Source of the DNA: Paenibacillus apiarius
GTDB lineage: Bacteria; Bacillota; Bacilli; Paenibacillales; Paenibacillaceae
DNA length: 64,000 nt
Assembly (NCBI RefSeq): GCF_017052585.1
Contig: NZ_JAFFHZ010000001.1
Coordinates: forward strand, 5,270,001-5,334,000
Direction: 5' to 3'
Shown: piece by piece, positions 17,945 to 25,138 of the stretch
How positions within the stretch are numbered: position 1 is the first letter of the stretch
Layout: every line of letters starts with the position of its first letter
Notes under the pieces: model-generated
What the model was told of the DNA's origin: nothing
What the model saw: only the letters and a program-made list of their open reading frames with translations
The model's database searches: none
Made by a program: the position numbers and the translations under genes

Positions 17945-17973
17945 ACACAGGCAGCAGTCCGCCTGTGTTTTTT
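17945..17973 (+). terminator. Intrinsic terminator
   Basis: ACACAGGC (17945-17952) pairs with GCCTGTGT (17961-17968), then T6. Confidence 0.88.
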
Positions 17974-18049
17974 GCTGTGTGAGCCCGGCTTGAGTTTGCG
18001 GGTTGAAAGCCAGACGTGGATTGTAATAAAATAGAACTATAGATAATAA

Positions 18050-18064
18050 TGATAATCATTATCA
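18050..18064 (+). promoter_or_regulatory. Fur box
   Basis: TGATAATCATTATCA is a perfect 7-1-7 Fur core, 30 nt before the next start codon. Iron-loaded Fur should repress the gene at 18094. Confidence 0.9.
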
Positions 18065-18093
18065 TATAAATCGAACAGCTAAGGAGGAAGCCC

Positions 18094-18774
18094 ATGTCAT
18101 TGCCGAGAAAACCGGTATCTAAGGAGCGGTTAAGTGACGATGAATTAGAACGGTTTGTCCGTTGCCGACGTTGTTATTTTCGCAAGTGCCGGAATTCTCA
18201 CGAATCGAGCTGGATATATGCTGCTCAAGCATCTGTCGATAAGATCGTGCATGCGTATTATGCCCGTGCCCCTGAGACAAGAACACCGGCTTCCGTCATT
18301 CAAGATATAGAAAGGCATTGGACGCAAGAACGGGAGCGATTCCAATCGGAACAACATTACGTTCGAATCAAGCGTTCGGTATCTTACAATTTGAGTGAAC
18401 ATTTGACAGGTGAATCCTCCGGCCAGCCACTGCTGCTGTTGGGGGAGACTCTTACCGTTCAAGCCGCAGAATTGGGAGCAACCCTGTCAATGACAATGCA
18501 AATGGCAGAGTGCTCGGACGCGTCCTTCGTCATTCGAAAATATGTTATCGCTGATGAGCCGCAAGTGTTCAAAGCCTATATTCATCTTGCCATCGTATTC
18601 GCTTATGAAGCCTTCCAAAGGTTGCCTGAAAAAATTGAAGTGTGCTCTCTGCTGAATGGCGCAGCCTACGCCGTCCATCCGCAAGCGGAACATTATCGTT
18701 CTTCGGTTGACTTTTTGCGTCTTATGCTTGGCGTTATGAGTGAAGGGCCGCTGAGCAGCAATTTCTATCACTGA
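18094..18774 (+). CDS. Fur-regulated protein of unknown function
   Basis: A 226-aa soluble protein that I do not recognise with confidence. The RBS AAGGAGG precedes ATG 18094. An N-terminal cysteine cluster FVRCRRCYFRKC (Cys24, 27, 32) follows a helical start. The overall order faintly resembles RecB/Cas4-like PD-(D/E)XK proteins (an RCxRxFYxxK-type opening, a middle strand-rich part, then FKAYIHLAIVFAYEAF). No catalytic Asp/Glu-Lys set is obvious, so this is only a suggestion. The perfect Fur box and a Fur-box flavodoxin gene 130 nt downstream indicate a role in iron starvation. Confidence 0.7.
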   Translation: MSLPRKPVSKERLSDDELERFVRCRRCYFRKCRNSHESSWIYAAQASVDKIVHAYYARAPETRTPASVIQDIERHWTQERERFQSEQHYVRIKRSVSYNLSEHLTGESSGQPLLLLGETLTVQAAELGATLSMTMQMAECSDASFVIRKYVIADEPQVFKAYIHLAIVFAYEAFQRLPEKIEVCSLLNGAAYAVHPQAEHYRSSVDFLRLMLGVMSEGPLSSNFYH

Positions 18775-18833
18775 ATGGGATATATTTGAGGATTGCGTAA
18801 TTGCATGACCTAAGGTAAAGTTTGAATATATTT

Positions 18834-18848
18834 TGATAATGATTATCA
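18834..18848 (+). promoter_or_regulatory. Fur box of flavodoxin gene
   Basis: TGATAATGATTATCA, a perfect 7-1-7 core, extended by ATATCA on the right to a longer overlapping site. Confidence 0.9.
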
Positions 18849-18903
18849 ATATCAAATAAAATGCCATGTGATCATTGGCGGGAAAACGAAGGGTGGAATG
18901 ATG

Positions 18904-19365
18904 ATGCCAAAGATCATTTTGATTTTTGCCAGCATGAGCGGGAATACCGAAGAGATGGCCGATGCGGTAGCGGAAGGGGCTCGTGAAGTAGAAGGGGATC
19001 TCGTTAAAATGGATGTTATGGATGCATATGCGGCCGACTTGGCAGGTTACGATGGAATATTGCTCGGTGCCTACACTTGGGGGGATGGGGAGCTTCCGAA
19101 CGAATTCCTCGATTTTTACGATGAAATGGAAGAGCTCGATCTGTCAGGCAAGAAAGCGGCTGTGTTCGGCTCTTGTGATTCAAGCTACCCGGAGGTTGGC
19201 AAAGCGGTCGATATTCTTATCGACAGGCTGCGGGAATTGGGAGGCGACATCGTTCAAGATGGCTTGAAAGTAGAGCTGACGCCCTCCGCCTCTGACAAAC
19301 AATTGTGCAGAGAATTTGGGCGGAATTTTGCGAACAGCGTCGTCAATGGCGCCTCGCAGCTGTAA
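18904..19365 (+). CDS. Flavodoxin
   Basis: A 153-aa FMN electron carrier. The phosphate-binding loop is FASMSGNTEEMA (about residues 7-18). The FMN-stacking loops are ILLGAYTWGDGELPNEF and VFGSCDSSYPEVGKAVD. ATG 18904 is used, since GGGTGG lies about 8 nt upstream and the product then starts MPKIILIF as in Bacillus flavodoxins; in-frame ATGs lie at 18898 and 18901 too. The Fur box shows iron control, consistent with flavodoxin replacing ferredoxin when iron is scarce. Confidence 0.93.
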   Translation: MPKIILIFASMSGNTEEMADAVAEGAREVEGDLVKMDVMDAYAADLAGYDGILLGAYTWGDGELPNEFLDFYDEMEELDLSGKKAAVFGSCDSSYPEVGKAVDILIDRLRELGGDIVQDGLKVELTPSASDKQLCREFGRNFANSVVNGASQL

Positions 19366-19414
19366 CTCTCGGATGTGCAGATGAATAGCGGAACAGGATT
19401 GGAGGAGACTTGTT

Positions 19415-20165
19415 GTGGAGTCTGCAATACATATATTGAGAGAGTTGCAGTTGTTATTGTGGGAGGATGGTCAACCCTCTAACGGATTTACGGTTGAAGC
19501 TCCCACATTGCTGGCTGCATTAGGCGAGGCTGTTGTTTCATTCGGAGGACAGTCCTGCACCCTAATAGATTTGGGAAATGCTGTTCTTGCATGCGGGGGA
19601 GTCCGTAACATTGCAGTATAAGGGACAAGCTTCGCCTCAAATCTATCGGATTGTTTTTGACTGTTATCAACTCGCCGAACGACAAGATGACAGTTTGTTG
19701 TATCGCGTATATCGGGACCATCTGCCCGATAATGGTTGGATTACTGACAAGCTTCCTTATCAGGCCTTGCTATTATTGCAAGAGATGGTGAAGCAGCATC
19801 ATCCGGAACAAGCTAGACAAAGCGGTCGTTGCCATTTCTTGCTGGATGAACTGTTGCACATCGTGTTCTCTAACGGGTGGACAAAGCGAAGGAGCTTCTG
19901 TCAGAAGCTAATCGAGGCAAAAGAGGATATTAAAGAAATATCGTTTGAGATGGTGCCAGAGTTTGCGGGCGACTACATTTTTTTGGATTCGGGCAAGGAC
20001 GGGCAATTTGAGTGGAGCGGTTCCTTTTGGAAATCACTGAAAGCTGTGAAAAATAACCGCGTATACGATCTGGATGGAGACTTCTTCTGGCCGTACGATC
20101 CGATTGCGGTGAAAGCCCAAGTGAAAAAAGTCGCCCAGATGCTCGTGGAAGGAAACAAGAAGTAA
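19415..20165 (+). pseudogene. Decayed AraC/Btr-like siderophore-sensing regulator
   Basis: Two lesions are visible. A 68-codon reading frame (GTG 19415, RBS GGAGGAG) and the overlapping frame from 19578 together read as an N-terminal sensor domain, so a frameshift lies between about 19578 and 19621 (LHAGESVTL continues the domain). Near 19880 the text jumps from LLDELLHIVFSNGW to a piece that is the last ~75 residues of an iron-siderophore binding fold (EMVPEFAGDYIFLDSG, SFWKSLKAVKNNRVYDLD). The AraC helix-turn-helix and most of the binding domain are deleted. Intact relatives (B. subtilis Btr) sense a siderophore and activate its uptake genes; the neighbouring Fur-box genes fit. Confidence 0.7.
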
Positions 20166-20374
20166 GCTGAACCGCATCATTCATGTAAGAGGAGTCATTT
20201 GTCTAAGGACGGAAGGCTCTTTTTGCCGTTCAAAAGAATTGAGGGCGCAGCAAATATTTGAAGATAAACGGGCAATGGGAAGATCATGTTCATATGAAAA
20301 CGGTTTTTTCTATTGACATTATTCCGTGGACATAAGAAAGTAAAGCTAGAACATACTTAAGGAGGACACACAAC

Positions 20375-21664
20375 ATGGTGCAAAAGTGGTTTGAAGAAGC
20401 TAAGCTAGGCATTTTCATTCATTACGGTATTTATGCGGTCAATGGGATAGCAGAATCTTGGTCTTTCTATAACGGAAGAATATCTCACGAAGATTATATG
20501 AAGCAGCTAGACGGCTTCACAGCCAAGAACTTCGATGCAGCTAAATGGGCGGACTTGATTGAAAAATCAGGGGCAAAATACGCTGTGCTGACTACAAAAC
20601 ACCATGATGGCGTAGCTCTATGGGATACCCAATATTCCGACTTGAATGTCGTGCAAAAAACACCTGCCAAACGAGACCTGATTAAAGAATATGCCGAGGC
20701 GATAACCAAAAAAGGGATTAAGCTGGGGATGTATTACTCTTTAATCGATTGGTCGCACCCAGACTATCCAAGTGTATATGAGGGCGGCAAGGTGCCGGAG
20801 GATCTGAGCAAGGTCAATAAATTCTCCAGTCCAGTAGATGGCGTTCAAGACGAGGAGAAATGGAAACGGTTCCTTGAGTTCAACAACAATCAATTAAAAG
20901 AACTGCTAACCAACTATGGAAAAGTAGATCTGCTATGGTTTGACGGAGACTGGGAAAGAAGCGCCGAACAGTGGAATTTGCCGGAATTCAAGCACTATCT
21001 GCAATCGTTCAACCCTGATATTATTATCAACTCACGACTTCAAGGTCATGGAGACTATAAAACTCCGGAGCAAGGGATACCGATAACGCGGCCAGAAGGC
21101 CCATGGGAATTCTGCACGACTATCAATAGCTCCTGGGGATACCAACCGGCAGATAACGAATATAAAACGTTGAAGCAAATCATTCGAATGTTCTGTGACT
21201 GCATCACGATGGGCGGCAACATGCTGCTGGATATCGGGCCTATGGAGGATGGCACGGTTGATAAGAGACAGGAAGATATTTTATTGGGGCTTGGCAAATG
21301 GATCAGCACTCATGAAGAAGCCGTATATAACACGACCGAGGGGATTCATACACGCTATTACTTAGGCGGCAGTACGGTATCTAAAGATAAGAAATCACTA
21401 TATCTCTTTGTATATGACGATCCTAAAGAATGTATCTGCTTGAAAGGATTGTCGAACAAAATCAATAAAATTACAGTGCTTCACTCGGGCAAAGAACTGG
21501 ACCATGAAATTCATGGCGGCGTGCCTTGGTTCAACATCCCGGGAACGACGTGGATATACATGACTCCGGAAGATGCGCATGAGCATGTAACCGTGCTTAA
21601 GCTTGAACTTGAAGGCGAGCTTGATATGTACGGCGGTTCCGGAGCAGTAGTAACACATAACTAA
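20375..21664 (+). CDS. Alpha-L-fucosidase (GH29)
   Basis: A 429-aa glycoside hydrolase without signal peptide, so cytosolic. GH29 marks: WFEEAKLGIFIHYGIYAV at the N-terminus, AKYAVLTTKHHDGVALWDT (about 66-84), and LLWFDGDWE with the likely nucleophile Asp near 190. GGNMLLDIGPMEDG is a conserved late motif. AGGAGG lies 8 nt before ATG 20375. The enzyme would release L-fucose from glycans or oligosaccharides taken up by the cell. No fucose catabolic or transport genes are adjacent, so it is an isolated gene. Confidence 0.9.
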   Translation: MVQKWFEEAKLGIFIHYGIYAVNGIAESWSFYNGRISHEDYMKQLDGFTAKNFDAAKWADLIEKSGAKYAVLTTKHHDGVALWDTQYSDLNVVQKTPAKRDLIKEYAEAITKKGIKLGMYYSLIDWSHPDYPSVYEGGKVPEDLSKVNKFSSPVDGVQDEEKWKRFLEFNNNQLKELLTNYGKVDLLWFDGDWERSAEQWNLPEFKHYLQSFNPDIIINSRLQGHGDYKTPEQGIPITRPEGPWEFCTTINSSWGYQPADNEYKTLKQIIRMFCDCITMGGNMLLDIGPMEDGTVDKRQEDILLGLGKWISTHEEAVYNTTEGIHTRYYLGGSTVSKDKKSLYLFVYDDPKECICLKGLSNKINKITVLHSGKELDHEIHGGVPWFNIPGTTWIYMTPEDAHEHVTVLKLELEGELDMYGGSGAVVTHN

Positions 21665-21690
21665 GCAAGGACAACTGAAAAGTATAAGGT

Positions 21691-21723
21691 GAGACTTCAT
21701 GGTAAGCGGTATCATGAAGTCTC
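21691..21723 (+). terminator. Terminator-like hairpin after fucosidase
   Basis: GAGACTTCATG (21691-21701) pairs with CATGAAGTCTC (21713-21723). The T-tract is poor. Confidence 0.6.
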
Positions 21724-21859
21724 GCTCTGTTTCAAACAAACGAAGTGTTCAAGGTGTTAGCTTAGCAAGAGAAAAGGGATATCACGAACTGTCACATGTC
21801 GGGGAGAGGATACACTCTTTGTTTTTGTGCTTAGCTCCACTATCCCCTTAGTTCAGAAA

Positions 21860-21987
21860 CCACATAGCCTAAAAACCACATAGCCTAAAAACCACATAGC
21901 CTAAAAACCACATAGCCTAAAAACCACATAGCCAAAAAACTACATAGCCAAAAAACTACATAGCCAAAAAACTACATAGCCTAAAAC
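21860..21987. repeat. 16-bp tandem repeat, 8 copies (minisatellite)
   Basis: Eight head-to-tail 16-bp units fill 128 bp exactly. Copies 1-4 read CCACATAGCCTAAAAA, copy 5 CCACATAGCCAAAAAA, copies 6-7 CTACATAGCCAAAAAA, and copy 8 CTACATAGCCTAAAAC. Unit length is not a multiple of three and there is no ORF through it. The variants are ordered along the array, as expected from stepwise duplication. Confidence 0.95.
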
Positions 21988-22184
21988 AAGTACAGTCGAA
22001 ACTATCGAAAAGCAACGACCAGAAGTGAAATTCAAAGTTGAAACAGTAACAAACCTAAAAAACTAATAGAGGATTGGGACAAACTCAGCTAGAACAAAGA
22101 AAAAATGCTGAAATAGAGCAGATTAATACAGTGTGAATACGCCTTCGAAACAATAGTTCGTGCAAAATGCAGCAATCAATTTAG

Positions 22185-23096
22185 TCATGCCGTGGTCATG
22201 GCGCTTAAAACTAAGGGGATGTCATCGCGGTCGAAAGAAGCCGCTGTTGCAGGGGAAAGCACCGCTACGCATAAGCACAATAATTGCTCCCAAGCGGACG
22301 TATGACGGAGAGAGCTATTGTATCGAAAACAAAATTCATCCAGGTATGCCTGAAGATATTTAGCGCCTATCCCGTGAAAGGTATCATTCATCCATTTCCA
22401 TGCTCTTTTGAAGGACTGATATAAGCGGCTATTCCGGCGAACTCGGCAATTATGTCGGGTGATGGATGACTCGGCAGCAGTATTGGCAACATGCGCTTCG
22501 GTGAATTGATCACAATCGGAACGAAGCAGCAGCCTGTCGGAGAGTTGAGTTGGCTCGACAAGCTTCATCTTAAGTTCACCCGATTGTCCGTCTGCTGCAA
22601 CTGATTCGGCGACGATAAGCGGGTATTCCCGCGGGTTGAGTTGTCTCGATGGATGGCTGCCATAGAAGGCCACGAACCCATGAACCGTCCCTGTCAGCGG
22701 CCGCTCGGTGTCGGCGCGGCTGATTGAAGCCCGGATCTTGCGCAGCATCAACCATGCAGTTTTGTACGTCACCTGAATAATCGAGCTAAGCCGGACGGCG
22801 TTGATACGGGTATTGGAGCAGGAGACAAGCCAGAATGCTGCGAGCCACTTCTGCAAAGACGTGCGGCTGCCTTCCATGACCGTCCCGGCGATGAGCGATG
22901 TCTGATGCCGGCAAGCGCGGCACTCGTACAGCGGAAGCCTGCGTGTTCGAATAACGTAGGCATGGGCATGCTGGCAGCGAGAGCAGACAAAGTCATTGGG
23001 CCACTTCAGCTTATATAGAAAAGAGACGCAAGAAGATTCGGAATGAAACTGACGCTGCAACTCTTCCAATGTATCAATAGATTGCAATGCTTCCAT
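22185..23096 (-). CDS. IS1595-like transposase-related protein lacking a clear DDE triad
   Basis: A 303-aa protein. The N-terminal half matches IS1595/ISXO2-type transposases: LKWPNDFVCSRCQHAHAY and YECRACRHQTSLIAGTVMEG form a zinc ribbon (Cys38, 41, 59, 62), then KTAWLMLRKIR is the usual helix before the catalytic core. Where an active enzyme would have a DET motif, this protein has LTGTVHGFVAFYGSHPS, with no acidic residue. Later core motifs are also unlike a DDE set, although WKWMNDTFHGIGAKYLQAYLDEF is kept. RBS GAGGAGG. No terminal inverted repeats were found. It may be a conserved, non-mobile derivative under SOS control. Confidence 0.75.
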   Translation of the reverse strand: MEALQSIDTLEELQRQFHSESSCVSFLYKLKWPNDFVCSRCQHAHAYVIRTRRLPLYECRACRHQTSLIAGTVMEGSRTSLQKWLAAFWLVSCSNTRINAVRLSSIIQVTYKTAWLMLRKIRASISRADTERPLTGTVHGFVAFYGSHPSRQLNPREYPLIVAESVAADGQSGELKMKLVEPTQLSDRLLLRSDCDQFTEAHVANTAAESSITRHNCRVRRNSRLYQSFKRAWKWMNDTFHGIGAKYLQAYLDEFCFRYNSSLRHTSAWEQLLCLCVAVLSPATAASFDRDDIPLVLSAMTTA

Positions 23097-23138
23097 AAAT
23101 ACATCCTCCTCGCGATGGGGGATATCGACCTGATTATG

Positions 23139-23187
23139 GAACGAATGTTCTTATATTCATTATATAGAACAAATGTTTGTGTTTCAA
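23139..23187 (-). promoter_or_regulatory. SOS promoter with two LexA boxes
   Basis: On the minus strand TTGAAA (23182-23187), a 17-nt spacer and TATAAT (23159-23164) form a strong SigA promoter. Two LexA/DinR-type sites sit on it: GAACAAATGTTT (23167-23178) inside the spacer and GAACGAATGTTC (23139-23150) just past the -10. Both fit the Bacillus consensus GAACRNRYGTTY, the second as a perfect palindrome. Confidence 0.82.
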
Positions 23188-23230
23188 GCTTGGTTTCTAA
23201 TACTCTAAAAATTTATTCTCATTAGGAGGA

Positions 23231-23833
23231 TAGTAGGCTGTTCTGGTGCAAGGGGATGGAAGGGGGTGGAATGCTGTCCTGAATGGCGGGGAGAGTGAAG
23301 CAAAGGAGTAATTGAAGTATAATCTCTTGCAGGCCAAAAAATCATTGATAGTTTCTTATTGCTTCCGATGGTAGCACAATTTTCATAGGTGAACCTCAAG
23401 GTAAGGACAAACATTGAGTTAAAGGAGTTTAGCTAATGGGCGCAGCTCGCATTTTTTCATAGGTTTGCTTGTTCAAATCTCGTATTTACATCCGCATCAA
23501 ATGCCACCACACAGCCGAATCCATCGGACAAAAAACAGCTTGCATGCTGTTACTCCGCTCCATCCACATGTTCTGCTGCATGAATTCCAATGGAGCTTCC
23601 ATCGCCCGCAACACAACCACTAAATCAACACAGTTCTACATTGATTGCTGCTCCACAGTGACGGCAGGAACGATGAGTGCTTCCAAACGCCACCGAACGC
23701 CACATGCCCCATCAACAGTCCCGATATATCATCCCCCCACGGAGATTTCCAGCGCATTGAATGATTCATGATTCAAATTTCCCTTGTTCAGAAACTGTTC
23801 AGGAATAGGCGCTAAGATCGTCTTAGTCGTTAA
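23231..23833. other. Gene-free interval
   Basis: About 600 bp between the transposase-like gene and the glycosyltransferase remnant. Reading frames here (for example 23469-23771) have no RBS and an unnatural composition. No repeat, promoter or RNA could be recognised; probably decayed sequence. Confidence 0.5.
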
Positions 23834-24524
23834 GACCCAATTCGATATAAATCGTTCTATCGACAAAGATTGAAGAAAGTCATTCTCTCCTTCCGGCAGA
23901 GCCCTGAGCATGTTGCATGCATTCAAGCGAAATTGAACTATTTTAATAGCGATCAAAACTTGCTGACGCGGTGGTTCACTCATGAATACAGCATGTGGTT
24001 TGAACTTCTGCTGCCGGGCATTATGCGGCTTAATTATCCGATTCCGTTAGGCGGAACCTCGAATCATTTCAAAACAGCGGTATTAAAGGAACTGAACGCG
24101 TGGGATCCCTATAACGTGACGGAAGATGCCGACCTCGGCATCCGCCTGTACAAAGAGGGATACATGACCGCTGTTGTCGATTCGCGAACCTGGGAGGAAG
24201 CCAATAGCCGCGTAGGCAACTGGGTTAGACAACGTTCACGTTGGATTAAGGGATACATGCAGACGTGGCTCGTCCATATGTTGGAACCCGATCCAATTAT
24301 GGAAGGAAATCGGTCCCAAAGGATTTTTTGGCTTTCAAGCTTTGGTGCCGTCTACTCCGATTCTTCCGCTCATCAATCCGATCTTCTGGACGCTGCTCAT
24401 TCTCTGGTATGGGTGGGAAATGGAGTTCGTGCCGAAGTTTTTTCCAGGATTCATCTACTACATGGCGGCGATTCAATTTTTAATCGGGAATTTCTTGTTC
24501 GTTCTCAGCAATGTGGCTGGCGTA
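23834..24524 (+). pseudogene. Glycosyltransferase family 2 (cellulose synthase-like) remnant
   Basis: The middle of a membrane glycosyltransferase is readable but broken. HVACIQAKLNYFNSDQNLL, then PLGGTSNHFKTAVL, the catalytic WDPYNVTEDADLGIRLY and the acceptor motif QRSRWIKGYMQTWLVH are in one frame to about 24290. The sequence continues as PKDFLAFKLW in a second frame. It then moves to a third frame (ILPLINPIFWTLLILWYGWE, FFPGFIYYMAAIQFLIGNFLF), so there are at least two frameshifts. The N-terminal Walker-like start and the C-terminus are gone. The 3' end is joined directly to another remnant. Confidence 0.75.
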
Positions 24525-24981
24525 TATTGGCGATATTCGCTATTGTATGGTTGGCTGAATTCTTCATCGGCTACTATGTCAGCCATAAGATTGGTGATAT
24601 GCATTCCGACGCCATAAGCAGAGTGACTAACGCATTCTACGTGCTGTATAGCGGCGATCCGCATTTGGGAGCGATCGGGCGACTATCACGGGATTCACGC
24701 TGGATAAGCGTAAGCATCAGTTTATTGTTTGCTTTGAATCCTTTTATGTTTTTGTTTGGCATGAATGGACTGAGTGATGCTCCCTTTATTTTTTTCACGA
24801 TGCATGCGGTCATTCATTTGACTTATTGGATGAAGGATCGGCAGGTTGGAAAAAGCCAACCCCGGCGAAGGATAAATATCAGCAAGCGGAAAGCGCATTA
24901 ACTCTTGTCTGGTCGCCGATTGTCTATTCTGGCTTGCTGTGGGTGTTCCTGAATTACATCATTATGGGGAACCCGTTTTGA
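24525..24981 (+). pseudogene. Remnant of polytopic membrane protein (glycosyltransferase 39-like)
   Basis: After the glycosyltransferase pieces, the frame reads a different protein: GYYVSHKIGDMHSDAISRV, NAFYVLYSGDPHLGAIG, then SLLFALNPFMFLFGMNGLSD and APFIFFTMHAVIHLTYWMKD. A gap in sense between GAIG and RWISVSIS suggests an internal deletion. A final frameshift near 24890 moves the tail (LTLVWSPIVYSGLLWVFLNY) to another frame that stops at 24981. This looks like an integral membrane protein of the glycan-handling type that decayed together with its neighbour. Confidence 0.6.
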
Positions 24982-25065
24982 TGAACGAGCGGTGGCGCGC
25001 CCGTGATTGCAGCTCAAGCCTCGTTACGGCAGGTTACGGCACTAGGGAGGCGCGACTGCAGCTAA

Positions 25066-25106
25066 AAAAGAGTCCCAAGCTTCTCGGTTCGCGAGAGCTT
25101 GGGACG
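25066..25106 (-). terminator. Terminator of peptide transporter operon
   Basis: On the minus strand GTCCCAAGC pairs with GCTTGGGAC (25072-25105), with further pairing inside, followed by TTTTTT. Confidence 0.85.
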
Positions 25107-25138
25107 GATGAGGAGCGAAGCAGCAGCAAGAAACGTTT

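Noticed and set aside
19415..19621. Intact 68-aa small gene
   Set aside because: It continues in another frame as one sensor domain and is better explained as the 5' part of a broken regulator.
21860..21987. CRISPR-like appearance of the tandem array
   Set aside because: Units are joined directly with no spacers between, and no cas genes are near. It is a minisatellite.
23469..23771. 100-codon plus-strand frame
   Set aside because: No RBS, odd composition (many Thr, Ser, His, Cys), and no family likeness; probably non-coding.
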